The notes beneath the pieces were generated by a model. That model searched no databases. It was given only the letters and a program-made list of their open reading frames with translations, and was not told the origin of the DNA. 31,989 nucleotides of DNA from JALUZX01 sp964561605. GTDB lineage: Bacteria; Planctomycetota; UBA1135; JALUZX01. Below, in pieces: positions 1-8,946 of this stretch (position 1 is its first letter; each line of letters begins with the position of its first letter). The stretch is from contig CAZLQD010000031.1 of the NCBI GenBank assembly GCA_964561605.1, positions 1 to 31,989 of the forward strand. The letters run 5' to 3'. A program made the translations under genes and the position numbers.

Positions 1-90
1 AAGAACAGGATTCCCCGACGTCAGGGGAGTGGGTGGCAGTTCGGAGTGTTTTTTGGGGCGCTTTTGTTGTTGCTGCCACTCCCCGGGCGT

Positions 91-121
91 CTCGGGCATG
101 TCACTTCGTTCCATGCCCGAG
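91..121. repeat. Perfect 10-bp inverted repeat (hairpin)
   Basis: The arms at 91-100 and 112-121 are exact reverse complements (CTCGGGCATG / CATGCCCGAG) around an 11-nt loop. It lies just upstream of the tandem repeat array. No T-run follows on either strand, so it is not a classic intrinsic terminator. A second, imperfect inverted repeat sits to its left, with arms near 24-39 and 73-84 and a 3-4 nt bulge. Function is unknown; it could be the 3' end of an RNA or gene lying left of the window. Confidence 0.5.
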
Positions 122-123
122 CC

Positions 124-430
124 GGCCGGGGCTAACGAGAAAAAACTAGATGGTCTTGCGCCCCAGACCTCGGCCGGCCGGGGCTAACGGGAAGAGAGAG
201 AAAGTGGTCTTGCGGGCCGTGACTTGGCCGGCCGGGGCTGACGGGAAAAGAAAATTGATGGCCTTTGGGCCGGACCTCGGGCCGGGGCTGACGGGAGAAT
301 ATATGCCCCTTGGGCCGGACCTCGGGCCGGGGCTGACGAGGGAATTTTGTGCTTCCTTCAGGATCGGGAGGGCCGGGGCTGAAGAAAAACTTTTGTGCTT
401 CGCTCAGGATCGAGGGGGCCGGGGTTGACG
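124..430. repeat. Degenerate tandem repeat array, seven copies
   Basis: A 14-bp core close to GGCCGGGGCTGACG occurs at 124, 176, 230, 280, 325, 371 and 417, giving a period of 45-54 bp. The sequence between cores comes in related neighbouring pairs. Units 1-2 share a TGGTCTTGCG stretch. Units 3-4 share an exact 29-bp stretch (265-293 and 310-338). Units 5-6 share a TTTTGTGCTTC...CTCAGGATCG stretch. This pattern suggests stepwise local duplication. Frames open through the array on both strands give only repetitive Pro/Gly/Arg-rich peptides, so I do not call a gene. The remainder of 1-531 contains no supported coding region. Confidence 0.8.
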
Positions 431-531
431 AGGGGGGCTGGTTCTCGACGGGCTGGGGGTTCGATGGGAGGATGGGCGGGATCGGTCGGGGGGGATCACG
501 TAAGGTCCTCCCTCCGGCCGAAAAGAGGTCC

Positions 532-1464
532 ATGAGTCCATCTTCTTCTACTCCCTGCCTTCTCCCCCCCCTGAGAAAGGGCAACCTGAGGAAGGCTCCC
601 CGGCCTGTGGGACCTCTTGCAGGGCCCAGGCGGCCCTGGAGGAGGTTTCTGTCCCAGGTCGTGGCGGCCTTGGACCGGTCCATCGACAAGGTGGGAGGGG
701 GAAAGTTGCTGCAAAGGGCCTCCTTGAAGGCCCTTTCCTTCCCTGAGTCCCGTCTGCCCCTGGCCGGTGCAGGTCCTGGCCTGGATGGACTCAGGGTGGC
801 CTTTTTGACCGACCTTCACGCCGGTTGCTCCATGGGGCCGGAAGAGCTCGAGATGGTCTTCCTGGAGACGGCGGCCCGCCTTCCCCACCTGGTCCTCCTG
901 GGGGGAGACCTGACCAACACGAGGGAGAGAGAGGTCTTCTTCCTGGAAAGGGCCCTCTCCAGGCTTCATCCTCCCTTGGGGATCTTCGCCGTCCCGGGAA
1001 ACCACGACTACTTCGAAGGGAAGGGGATCGATTCCTGGAAGGCCGCCCTGGAGGAGATGGGTGTGGGAGTCCTGGTGAACCAGGCGCGGCGGATCTCCTG
1101 GAGGGGGGACAGTTTCTGGATCGCCGGTGTGGACGACCTGACCGAGGGGAGGCCCGACCTCAGGAAGACCTTGAAGGACGTAGGAGAGGGCGAGGCGGTG
1201 ATCCTCCTTTCCCACCACCCGGATTTCTTCTTCGAAGCCGCCGCCGCAGGCGTTCCCCTCACCCTGTCGGGCCACACCCACGGCGGTCAGATCGCCTTCC
1301 TGAAACCTCTCATGGGGCATACCCGGTTCGGATACTGGGAAGGCTGGTTCCGGGAGGCCGGGGCCAGGCTCCTCGTGAGCCGGGGTGTGGGGTGCACCCT
1401 CCTTCCCTTCCGGGCCGGGGCCCCCCCGGAGATTCCCATCCTGGAGATCTCGGCCGGCCTGTAG
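532..1464 (+). CDS. Metallophosphoesterase, calcineurin-like (YkuE/YaeI type)
   Basis: Predicted dinuclear-metal phosphoesterase of 310 aa. The full calcineurin-like motif set is present in order: TDLHAG (D94, H96), GGDLTN (D126), GNHDY (N157, H158), a Ser-His-His-Pro segment (H228) and SGHTHGGQ (H248, H250). These are the metal ligands of the family. YkuE/YaeI relatives act on phospholipid head groups or similar substrates, but the substrate cannot be read from sequence. The ATG at 532 was chosen because an AAGAGG-like ribosome site precedes it; further upstream the frame runs into the repeat array. There is no clear signal peptide or membrane segment; the N-terminus is Arg/Pro-rich. It stands alone and converges with ppdK. 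Family confidence is high, substrate unknown. Confidence 0.9.
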   Translation: MSPSSSTPCLLPPLRKGNLRKAPRPVGPLAGPRRPWRRFLSQVVAALDRSIDKVGGGKLLQRASLKALSFPESRLPLAGAGPGLDGLRVAFLTDLHAGCSMGPEELEMVFLETAARLPHLVLLGGDLTNTREREVFFLERALSRLHPPLGIFAVPGNHDYFEGKGIDSWKAALEEMGVGVLVNQARRISWRGDSFWIAGVDDLTEGRPDLRKTLKDVGEGEAVILLSHHPDFFFEAAAAGVPLTLSGHTHGGQIAFLKPLMGHTRFGYWEGWFREAGARLLVSRGVGCTLLPFRAGAPPEIPILEISAGL

Positions 1465-1470
1465 AAAAGA

Positions 1471-1505
1471 AACGGGCCGGGAAGCGGTCCACGCCTCCCG
1501 GCCCG
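1471..1505 (-). terminator. Intrinsic terminator of ppdK
   Basis: A perfect 10-bp stem (1473-1482 with 1496-1505) is extended inward by three more pairs after one mismatch, with a 5-nt loop. On the minus strand it is followed directly by a T-rich tract complementary to 1465-1472. It lies 27 bases past the ppdK stop. On the plus strand no T-run follows, so for the metallophosphoesterase it would only be a 3' stem. Confidence 0.75.
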
Positions 1506-1532
1506 GGTTCTGCGGCAAAGGGGTCTCCGGCC

Positions 1533-4163
1533 CTATTCCTCCTTGAGGGCCGCGTGGGCCGCCGCCATCCTGGCGATGGGCACCCGGAAGGGGGAGCAGG
1601 AGACGTAGTTCATTCCCACCTTGTGGCAGAAGGCCACGGAGCTGGGCTCGCCGCCGTGTTCCCCGCAGATTCCCACCTTGAGCTCCGGCCTGGCGGACCG
1701 GCCCTTCTCGACACCCATCTTCACCAACTGGCCCACGCCTTCCTGGTCCAATACGGCGAAGGGATCCACCTCGAGGATTCCCTTCTCGTAGTAGGTGGGG
1801 AGGAAGGACCCGACGTCGTCACGGGAGAAGCCGAAGGTCATCTGGGTCAGGTCGTTCGTGCCGAAGGAGAAGAACTGGGCCTCCGAGGCGATCTTGTCGG
1901 CCGTGAGGGCGGCCCTGGGGATCTCGATCATGGTCCCTACGAGATACTCCACCTGGACCCCTTCCTTCTCCATCACCTCCGAGGCGACCCGGCGGGTGAG
2001 TGCCGCCAGGAAGGAGAACTCCTTCACGTCCCCCACCAGGGGGATCATGATCTCGGGAAGGACCTTCTTGCCCTTCTTCTGGATGGTGATGGCGGCGGAG
2101 ATGATGGCCCGGACCTGCATTTCGTAGATCTCGGGCATGGAGATCCCCAGGCGGCATCCCCTGTGCCCCAGCATGGGGTTCAGCTCCTTGAGGGCGTCCA
2201 CCTTGCGCCGGACCGTTTCCACGGAGACACCCATGACCTTGGCCATCTCCTCCTGGGCCTCGGGCTCCATGGGGAGGAACTCGTGAAGGGGGGGGTCCAG
2301 GAGGCGGATGGTCACGGGAAGTCCCTCCATGGCCTCGAAGATCCCTTCGAAGTCCCCCCTCTGGTAGGGCTCGAGCTTGGCCAGGGCCTTCCGGCGGCCC
2401 TCTTCGTCCTCGGCGAGGATCATCTCCCTCACGGCCAGGATCCGGTCACCCTGGAAGAACATGTGCTCCGTCCGGCACAGCCCGATGCCCTGGGCACCGA
2501 ACTCCCTGGCCCGGGCTGCGTCCTCCGGGGTGTCGGCGTTGGTCCGCACCTGGAGACGGCGGAAGCGGTCGACCCACTCCATGAGCTGGGCGAACTCGCC
2601 GGAGAGCTTGGGAGGAACGGTGGGGACGGAGCCCAGCATGACCACGCCCTGGGCTCCGTCCAGGGAGATCACGTCGCCCTCCTTCAATTCCACTTCGCCG
2701 ATCTTGCACTTCTTGGCCTCCTCGTCGATCCGGAGGGCCGAGCAGCCGGCCACGCAGGGCCTGCCCATGCCGCGGGCCACCACGGCCGCGTGGGAGGTCA
2801 TCCCTCCCCGGGCGGTGAGGATACCCTGGGCCACGCTCATCCCGCCGATGTCCTCGGGGGTGGTCTCGTCCCTGACGAGGATCACCTTCTTCCCGTCCTT
2901 GGCCGCCGCCTCGGCGTCCTCCGCGGTGAAACGGATCTCGCCCACGGCGGCCCCGGGAGAGGCGGGAAGGCCCGTGGCCAGGACCCGTGCCTTCTTGCGC
3001 TCTTCCGGATCGAATCCCGGGTGGAGGAGCTGGTCCAGGAGGTTGGGATCCACCTGGAGGACGGCGTCCTTCTCGTCGATGAGACCTTCCTTGACCATGT
3101 CCGTGGCGATCCGGACGGCCGCGGCGGCGGTCCGTTTCCCGTTGCGGGTCTGGAGGAGGTAGAGCTTCTTGCGCTCGACGGTGAACTCCAGGTCCTGCAT
3201 GTCCTTGTAGTGCCGCTCCAGGATGTCCTTGATCTTGAGGAGCTGTTCGTAGATGCCGGGGATGAACTCGTCGATCCTCTCGATCGGCATGGGGGTCCGG
3301 ATCCCGGCCACCACGTCCTCGCCCTGGGCGTTGTTCAGGAACTCGCCCCAGAACTTGTTCTCACCCGTCGAGGGATTCCTGGTGAAGCACACACCCGTCC
3401 CCGAGTCCTCGCCCAGGTTGCCGAAGACCATGGCCTGGACGTTCACGGCCGTTCCGAGAAGGCCCGTGATGTGGTTGATCTGGCGGTACTTGATGGCCCT
3501 GTCGTTGTTCCAGGAGTTGAAGACGGCGTTGATGGCCAGGGTCAGCTGCTCCTTGGGGTCCATGGGGAAGGGCTTGCCCACTTCCTTCTCGTAGATGGAC
3601 AGGAAGTCGGCGCAGAGGGCCTCCAGGTCGGAGGCGTCCAGCTCGGTGTCGGACTCCACGCCTTTCTCCCTCTTCCTCTGGATCATGAGGCCGTCGAATC
3701 GCTCCCCGGGAATCCCCATGACCACGTTGCCGAACATGGCGATGAAACGGCGCCAGGCGTCCCAGGCGAACCTGGGGTTCCCCGTGGCCTTGGCCACTCC
3801 TTCCCGGACCTGGTCGTTCATCCCCAAATTGAGGACCGTATCCATCATCCCGGGCATGCTCACGGCCGCCCCGGAACGGACCGAGACGAGAAGGGGGTTG
3901 GAAGGGTCGCCGAACTTCTTCCCCGCCTGCTCTTCCAGCTTGGCCAGGGCATCCCGGACCTGGGCTTCCAGGCCTTCGGGCCAGGCGCCGCCGAGCTCGT
4001 TGAACTCGGCGCAGGCCTCGGTGCTGATGGTGAATCCGGGGGGTACGGGGATCCCGATGCTCGTCATCTCGGCCAGGTTGGCGCCCTTGCCGCCAAGGAG
4101 GGCCTTCATTCCTTTGTTGCCTTCGGCCTTGCCGCCGCCGAAGGAGTAGACGTACTTCTTCAT
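1533..4163 (-). CDS. ppdK: Pyruvate, phosphate dikinase
   Basis: Interconverts pyruvate + ATP + phosphate and phosphoenolpyruvate + AMP + diphosphate in the cytoplasm, serving glycolysis or gluconeogenesis. The 876-aa product matches the usual length of about 875. The N-terminal nucleotide-binding domain starts with YSFGGGKAEG and KGANLAEM. The swivelling phosphohistidine domain has GMTSHAAVVARGMG with catalytic H458. The C-terminal TIM barrel keeps GICGEHGGEP with the catalytic Cys at C832 and ends in SCSPFRVPIARMAAAHA. The ATG at 4163 is chosen over upstream in-frame codons because AGGAGGA lies just before it and the protein begins MKKYVYSFGGG as in the family. The lipoprotein gene lies 83 bp upstream on the same strand. 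A terminator follows. Confidence 0.98.
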   Translation of the reverse strand: MKKYVYSFGGGKAEGNKGMKALLGGKGANLAEMTSIGIPVPPGFTISTEACAEFNELGGAWPEGLEAQVRDALAKLEEQAGKKFGDPSNPLLVSVRSGAAVSMPGMMDTVLNLGMNDQVREGVAKATGNPRFAWDAWRRFIAMFGNVVMGIPGERFDGLMIQRKREKGVESDTELDASDLEALCADFLSIYEKEVGKPFPMDPKEQLTLAINAVFNSWNNDRAIKYRQINHITGLLGTAVNVQAMVFGNLGEDSGTGVCFTRNPSTGENKFWGEFLNNAQGEDVVAGIRTPMPIERIDEFIPGIYEQLLKIKDILERHYKDMQDLEFTVERKKLYLLQTRNGKRTAAAAVRIATDMVKEGLIDEKDAVLQVDPNLLDQLLHPGFDPEERKKARVLATGLPASPGAAVGEIRFTAEDAEAAAKDGKKVILVRDETTPEDIGGMSVAQGILTARGGMTSHAAVVARGMGRPCVAGCSALRIDEEAKKCKIGEVELKEGDVISLDGAQGVVMLGSVPTVPPKLSGEFAQLMEWVDRFRRLQVRTNADTPEDAARAREFGAQGIGLCRTEHMFFQGDRILAVREMILAEDEEGRRKALAKLEPYQRGDFEGIFEAMEGLPVTIRLLDPPLHEFLPMEPEAQEEMAKVMGVSVETVRRKVDALKELNPMLGHRGCRLGISMPEIYEMQVRAIISAAITIQKKGKKVLPEIMIPLVGDVKEFSFLAALTRRVASEVMEKEGVQVEYLVGTMIEIPRAALTADKIASEAQFFSFGTNDLTQMTFGFSRDDVGSFLPTYYEKGILEVDPFAVLDQEGVGQLVKMGVEKGRSARPELKVGICGEHGGEPSSVAFCHKVGMNYVSCSPFRVPIARMAAAHAALKEE

Positions 4164-4246
4164 TTCACATTCCTCCTGAAGGATGAGTTTTCGCGTCCCA
4201 GAGATCCCGCCGCCCTTTCCTCCGCCGGGGGCGCCGGGTTTCCCCG

Positions 4247-4894
4247 TCAAGGTTCGAGGCCGGAAATCCCGTCGATCTTCCAGTCCACGCTCACGGTGAA
4301 GGAGGCGACCTTCTCAGGTTTCAAACCTTTCAGGTCCTCTTTCCAGTCGGGCCGGTCCAGCATGCAGACCAGCGACCCGTCCGGGCGGACCAGGAGCACC
4401 GAGGAGATCCCGCCGGGGAGGTCGTCGTCGAGGACCGTGGCTGTCCGGATCCTACCCTTGGAACCCACTTCCCTTTCAAGGATTTCCACGTTGGGCTCGG
4501 GCTTGAAGACCACCTGGAACTTCCTTCCCGCCGCTTCCAGGACCAGGGCGTGCCTCTCGCCGGGGAGGTCCTTCCTTCCCACGATCTCCGCCCGGAAGAG
4601 GGACCGGAGGAAGGGGATGGAGTCCTGGAGTCGGCGCCAGGCAAGGTGGGCCGCCAGGTTGTCCAGGTTGTTCCTCTTCTTGAAATCCTGGGAGAGAGAG
4701 AGGTAGACCAGGTCCACCTGGTCGAAGAGGGCGGCCTTGCGGAAGGTTTCCCAGGTCTGCTCGGGGGTCCGCCAGTCCGTGGAGACCAGCCGGGCCTCGG
4801 GATAGCAACCCATCCAGTCGGCCATGTAACAACACCCTCCCAGGAGGGGGAGGGCGGCCGTAGATAGAAGGATGGCTGCCGTTCTGCTTCTCAA
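4247..4894 (-). CDS. Predicted lipoprotein of unknown function
   Basis: Exported 215-aa protein. A short signal peptide ends in a lipobox (LLGGC, Cys21), so it should be lipid-anchored. The start is TTG at 4894, supported by GAGGAG seven bases upstream; there is no closer ATG. The mature part has no recognised catalytic motif. It contains a stretch typical of small transport- or processing-associated lipoproteins, around residues 40-95 (TPEQTWETFRKA, then YLSLSQDFKKRNNL), followed by beta-rich sequence. It precedes ppdK on the same strand and is divergent from the DUF1573 gene. I do not recognise the family. Confidence 0.8.
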   Translation of the reverse strand: MRSRTAAILLSTAALPLLGGCCYMADWMGCYPEARLVSTDWRTPEQTWETFRKAALFDQVDLVYLSLSQDFKKRNNLDNLAAHLAWRRLQDSIPFLRSLFRAEIVGRKDLPGERHALVLEAAGRKFQVVFKPEPNVEILEREVGSKGRIRTATVLDDDLPGGISSVLLVRPDGSLVCMLDRPDWKEDLKGLKPEKVASFTVSVDWKIDGISGLEP

Positions 4895-5027
4895 GGGCTC
4901 TCCTCGGCGGGACTCCCTCCGGGCGGGCCCTCCGCCGGGATGAGGTTCCCATGGCGCAGAGCCTCGGCCACGCCTAGAATGGAATCTTTCTTAACCCAAG
5001 GGAGCCTGGAAAGGTAGAGGATATTTC

Positions 5028-6158
5028 ATGATTGCAACCCAAGGGTCGGACCTGAAGGGCTGGATCGTCCTGGCCCTGGTCCTCTTCCTCCCCGCCGGTT
5101 GCGGGGAAAAAGGGCCCTCCCCCGGGAAGGGTGAGGGCGCCCGGTCCGGGGAGACCGCCTCCTCCAGGCCCGGCCCGGCGGGCCGGAAGTGGTTCTCCCA
5201 GGTGAGTTTCGACGCCGGCCCGGTGGACGAGGGGACCCTGGTGAAACACACCTTTCCTTTTCGGAATCCCCATTCCAAGGCCAGGAAGATCCTGGCCGTC
5301 CAGAAGGATTGCGCCTGCGCCGAGGCCTCCATCCTCCTTCCCGGGGGGAAGCGGATTGCGGGAGTGAATCCCCTGAATCCTCCCGTCACCATCCCACCCG
5401 GCGGAGAGGGCAAAGTGGAGATCGCCCTGGACACCACCGGCGTGGACGGGCCCAAGTCGGCGGGGGTCTCCATCCAGGTGGACGAACCGGGCGTTCCCTG
5501 GATCCACCTCTCCCTCAAGGCCCTGAGCAGGATCTACTTCTGGCCCGACCCCAGGATGGTGGCCCTGGGGGAGATGGAGGGCACGGAAAAGCGGATCTTC
5601 ACCTTCAGGGTCTTCTCCAAGAAAGTGGAGCACTGGAAGATCGTGAAGGTGGACGCCCCGGCGGAATACGAGGTGAAGTTGAGCCCCTTCCGTTTCGACG
5701 GCCGGGACGCCTGGAAGGGGGAGGTCACCCTGGGGCCCGGCTTGAAGCCCGGGGACCACTCGGCCGTCCTGGTCCTTCACACCGATTTCGAGAACCGGAA
5801 AGTCTCCCTTCCCGTGAAAGTCTCGGTCCGCCCCCCCTGGGAGACCGAGCCCGCCCGTGCCCTGAACTTCGGAGCCGTGAAGAGGGGGAAGGGGAAGACC
5901 CTCCTCCTGGTGATCCGCAACCTGACGGGGAGCAGGCGTCTGAAGGTGAAGGGGTTCCGCATCCTGGACTGCAACAGGCCGCTGGAGATGTTCCGCATCG
6001 ACCCCAGGGTCAAGGAGCCCGGCTGGAGGGTGGACGTGCACTTCACCGCCCTGGGGTCCCTTCCCCTCGGGCCCTTCGAGGGGGTGCTCCTGGTGAAGAC
6101 CGACTCGCCGGGCCTTCCCGAGAAGAAGATCCCTTTCCATGGCTTCGTGAAAAAGTGA
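5028..6158 (+). CDS. DUF1573-domain lipoprotein
   Basis: Exported 376-aa protein. The N-terminal hydrophobic segment (about residues 12-24) ends in a lipobox-like FLPAGC, so lipid anchoring is likely. Residues about 57-145 show the DUF1573 pattern: F-x-x-G-P-V-x-E-G, then H-T-F-P-F-R-N, then an invariant-type DCACAEA, then Ile-Pro-Pro-Gly-Gly. Later parts look like further Ig-like beta domains (for example LNFGAVKRGKGKTLLLVIRN near residue 285). DUF1573 proteins have no established biochemical role; the family is common in Bacteroidota and Planctomycetota. The ATG at 5028 has an AGGTAGAGG stretch upstream. The ATPase gene follows after 10 bp, so the two are probably co-transcribed. Confidence 0.85.
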   Translation: MIATQGSDLKGWIVLALVLFLPAGCGEKGPSPGKGEGARSGETASSRPGPAGRKWFSQVSFDAGPVDEGTLVKHTFPFRNPHSKARKILAVQKDCACAEASILLPGGKRIAGVNPLNPPVTIPPGGEGKVEIALDTTGVDGPKSAGVSIQVDEPGVPWIHLSLKALSRIYFWPDPRMVALGEMEGTEKRIFTFRVFSKKVEHWKIVKVDAPAEYEVKLSPFRFDGRDAWKGEVTLGPGLKPGDHSAVLVLHTDFENRKVSLPVKVSVRPPWETEPARALNFGAVKRGKGKTLLLVIRNLTGSRRLKVKGFRILDCNRPLEMFRIDPRVKEPGWRVDVHFTALGSLPLGPFEGVLLVKTDSPGLPEKKIPFHGFVKK

Positions 6159-6168
6159 GGGCCCTTCC

Positions 6169-7836
6169 TTGGACGTAGAGGAAATCCTCAAGAAGGCGGG
6201 CCTGCTGGACGAGCGGACGGCCCACAAGGCCTGGAGCCTGGCCAGGCAGAAGAGAATCCGTTTCGAAGAGGCCCTCCTGGAGATGGGGGCCGTCGACGAG
6301 AAGGTGGTCTTCAAGGCCGTTGCCAAGGTGGCGGGCCTGCCCTTCGTGGACCCCAGCAAGGGGAAGATCCCCCAGGATGTCCTGGACCTGGTCCGGCCCC
6401 ATCTCCAGGTCTTCCTGGAGAACAAGGCCCTCCCGGTCCTCCTCAAGGGGGGAAGGCTCTACGTGGCCGTGGACGACCCGGTCCGGACCTTCGTGGCGGA
6501 CAACCTGGGCTTCCTCGTCGGCAGGGAGGTGGTCTGCGCCATCGCCCCGCCGGGAGCCCTGGAGAAGGGTCTCTCCTACCTGGAGGGACGCCTCCAGGAA
6601 GGCGGGGAGGGGGAGGAGAGCCGGGAGGCCCCATCCCGGGCCAAGGCCCTCCAGGAGGGAGGGGAGGAGGACGCTCCCATCATCCGCCTGGTGGAGCAGT
6701 CCTTCCGGGAGGCCCTCAAGATGCGGGCCAGCGATATCCACGTGGAGCCCTTCGAGGACCGGCTCAGGATCCGCTACAGGATCGACGGGGTCCTGCGCAC
6801 CGTGGCGGAGCATCCCGCCCACCTGCACGGCCCCCTGGTCTCCCGCCTGAAGATCATGGCCGGCCTGGACATCGCAGAGAAGCGAAAGCCCCAGGACGGC
6901 AGGATCCTCGTCCAGGTCGAGGGGCGGCCCATCGACGTGCGGACCTCCGTCCTTCCCACCAACCACGGGGAGACCGTCGTGATGCGCCTCCTGGACCGCG
7001 AGGCCAACCTCCTCTCCCTGGAGACCCTGGGCTTCCACCCCGACGACTACCTCTGGTTCAGGAAGATCATCAAGCGTCCCCACGGGATCTTCCTGGTCAC
7101 CGGCCCCACGGGCTCGGGGAAGACAACGACCCTCTACGCGGCCCTCTCGGAGCTCAACCGGCCGGACGTGAAGATCATCACCGCCGAGGATCCGGTAGAA
7201 TACCATATCCCCGGAATCAATCAGTGCCAGGTAAGGCACAACATCGGCCTTACCTTCGCCAAGATCCTCCGGTCCATGCTCCGCCAGGCGCCCAACATCA
7301 TCCTGGTGGGGGAGATCCGGGACAGCGAAACGGCGGAGATCGCCGTCCAGGCCGCCCTGACGGGCCACCTGGTCTTCTCCACCCTCCACACCAACGACGC
7401 CCCCTCGGCCCTGACACGGCTGATCGACATGGGGATCAAGCCCTTCCTGGTGGCCGCGTCGGTCCAGGCCGTGATGGCCCAGAGGTTGGTCCGGACCCTC
7501 TGCACCAAGTGCAAGGAGGCCTACGACCCGGCCCTCTCGGAGCTGGAATCCATCGGCCTCACGCCTGCGGACGTGGAGGGGAGGAAACTCTACAGGCCCG
7601 CAGGCTGCCCCGCCTGCGAGGGCACGGGGTACAAGGGGCGCAAGGGGATCTTCGAACTCATGGAGATGGACGGCACCCTCCGGGAGATGGTCTTCCGGAA
7701 GGAGCCGACCTACAAGTTGGCCCGTTACGCCGTCACTTCCGGGGGGATGAACACCCTCCTCAAGGACGGATGCAGGAAGGTCCTGGCGGGGGAGACCAGC
7801 ATCGCCGAGGTGTTGCGGGTCACCGTCCAGGCTTGA
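6169..7836 (+). CDS. GspE/PilB-family assembly ATPase (copy 1)
   Basis: Cytoplasmic hexameric ATPase expected to drive type IV pilus or type II secretion pseudopilus assembly. Of 555 aa, the N-terminal part (about 1-130) resembles the T2SSE_N/MshEN domain. The motor domain has Walker A GPTGSGKTTT near residue 313, an Asp box, Walker B ILVGEIRDSET near 377 and the His box FSTLHTNDA. A four-Cys zinc site (CTKC near 445, CPAC near 481) is typical of PilB/GspE. The start is TTG at 6169 with GTGAGG eight bases upstream; no ATG fits the N-terminal domain better. It is similar to the gene at 8947 and separated from it by pilT. No pilin, pilC or pilM-Q gene is in the window. Confidence 0.93.
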   Translation: MDVEEILKKAGLLDERTAHKAWSLARQKRIRFEEALLEMGAVDEKVVFKAVAKVAGLPFVDPSKGKIPQDVLDLVRPHLQVFLENKALPVLLKGGRLYVAVDDPVRTFVADNLGFLVGREVVCAIAPPGALEKGLSYLEGRLQEGGEGEESREAPSRAKALQEGGEEDAPIIRLVEQSFREALKMRASDIHVEPFEDRLRIRYRIDGVLRTVAEHPAHLHGPLVSRLKIMAGLDIAEKRKPQDGRILVQVEGRPIDVRTSVLPTNHGETVVMRLLDREANLLSLETLGFHPDDYLWFRKIIKRPHGIFLVTGPTGSGKTTTLYAALSELNRPDVKIITAEDPVEYHIPGINQCQVRHNIGLTFAKILRSMLRQAPNIILVGEIRDSETAEIAVQAALTGHLVFSTLHTNDAPSALTRLIDMGIKPFLVAASVQAVMAQRLVRTLCTKCKEAYDPALSELESIGLTPADVEGRKLYRPAGCPACEGTGYKGRKGIFELMEMDGTLREMVFRKEPTYKLARYAVTSGGMNTLLKDGCRKVLAGETSIAEVLRVTVQA

Positions 7837-7860
7837 GAGACCAGGCGGAAGAGGACAGGT

Positions 7861-8925
7861 ATGGACGTCTTCGAAATGATGGAACACGTGATCCGGCGGA
7901 ACGGATCCGACCTTCACATCGGCGTGGGGAGGGCCCCGGTCGTCCGGGTCCACGGCCACCTCTACCCGATCCAGGACCTGCCTTCCCTCACGCCGGAGGA
8001 CACGGAGCGGCTGATCCGGCAGTTCGCTCCCGAGAGGGCCCTGAAGGAGATCGAGGAGGTGGGGACCTCCGACTTCGGCTATCCCTTCCAGGACAAGGCC
8101 CGCTTCAGGGTGAGCATCTTCCGCCAGAAGGGGTGCTGGGGGGCGGCCATGAGGCTCATTCCCACGAGGCTCATGTCCTTCGAGGAGATCGGTCTCCCCG
8201 AGGGGATCAAGGACCTCCTCTCCAGGCCCAGGGGGCTCATCCTCGTCACGGGTCCTACAGGTTCGGGGAAGACCACCACCCTGGCCACCATGGTGGACCA
8301 CATCAACTCCACCATGGACAGGCACATCGTCACCATCGAGGACCCGATCGAGTTCTACCACCAGCACAAGCTGAGCCAGGTCACCCAGAGGGAGATCGGC
8401 GTGGACGTGCCCAGCTTCGCCGAGGCCATGAGGCGGGTTCTCCGCATGGACCCGGACGTGATCATGCTGGGCGAGATGCGCGACCTGGAGACCACCTCGG
8501 CGGCCATCACCGCCGCCGAGACGGGGCACCTGGTCCTGGGGACCCTCCACACTACGGGTTCCGCCCGGACGGTGGACCGGATCATAGACCAGTACCCCAC
8601 GGACCAGCAGGAGCAGATCCGCTCCCAGCTTTCCGTCTCCATCCTCGCCGTGATCTCCCAGGTCCTCATGCCGCGGACCGACAAGGAGGGCCTGGTCGCG
8701 GCCTTCGAGATCATGATCATGACCCCGGCCGTGGAGAACCACATCCGGAAAGGCGAAACCTTCAAGATCCCCTCGGTGATCCAGACGGGGAAGCGGGAGG
8801 GGATGATCCTCCTGGACGATTTCCTCCACAAGCTCTACAGGGAGGGGAAGATCGACAGGGCCACGGCCATGGACAAGTGCCAGGATCCCCGTGCCATGGC
8901 ACAGAAACTCGGAGGGGTGGCCTGA
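7861..8925 (+). CDS. pilT: PilT-type twitching/retraction ATPase
   Basis: Retraction ATPase of type IV pili, 354 aa. It lacks the N-terminal GspE domain and the four-Cys zinc site, as PilT proteins do. Visible motifs are Walker A GPTGSGKTTTLATMVDHIN near residue 131, Walker B MLGEMRDLET near 202, the His-box segment GTLHTTGSA and the PilT hallmark YPTDQQEQIRSQLS. The usual AIRNLIRE motif is replaced by NHIRKGETFKIPSVIQTG, close to the canonical form. ATG start, 24 bp after copy 1 of the assembly ATPase. Lying between two pilB-like genes, it supplies the retraction partner of an extension/retraction pair. Confidence 0.93.
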   Translation: MDVFEMMEHVIRRNGSDLHIGVGRAPVVRVHGHLYPIQDLPSLTPEDTERLIRQFAPERALKEIEEVGTSDFGYPFQDKARFRVSIFRQKGCWGAAMRLIPTRLMSFEEIGLPEGIKDLLSRPRGLILVTGPTGSGKTTTLATMVDHINSTMDRHIVTIEDPIEFYHQHKLSQVTQREIGVDVPSFAEAMRRVLRMDPDVIMLGEMRDLETTSAAITAAETGHLVLGTLHTTGSARTVDRIIDQYPTDQQEQIRSQLSVSILAVISQVLMPRTDKEGLVAAFEIMIMTPAVENHIRKGETFKIPSVIQTGKREGMILLDDFLHKLYREGKIDRATAMDKCQDPRAMAQKLGGVA

Positions 8926-8946
8926 TGACCTTTCGGGAGGCGAATC

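Noticed and set aside
124..430. CRISPR array
   Set aside because: The core is only about 14 bp, spacers vary in length and resemble each other pairwise, and no cas gene is present.
132..689. Minus-strand reading frame through the repeat array as a repeat protein
   Set aside because: The start lies inside the metallophosphoesterase gene, the repeats do not keep a constant period in multiples of three, and no ribosome site or signal peptide is seen.
825..4706. A 1293-codon plus-strand frame across the metallophosphoesterase and ppdK
   Set aside because: It overlaps two clearly real genes in other frames, its composition is a shadow of ppdK codon use, and no motif is visible.
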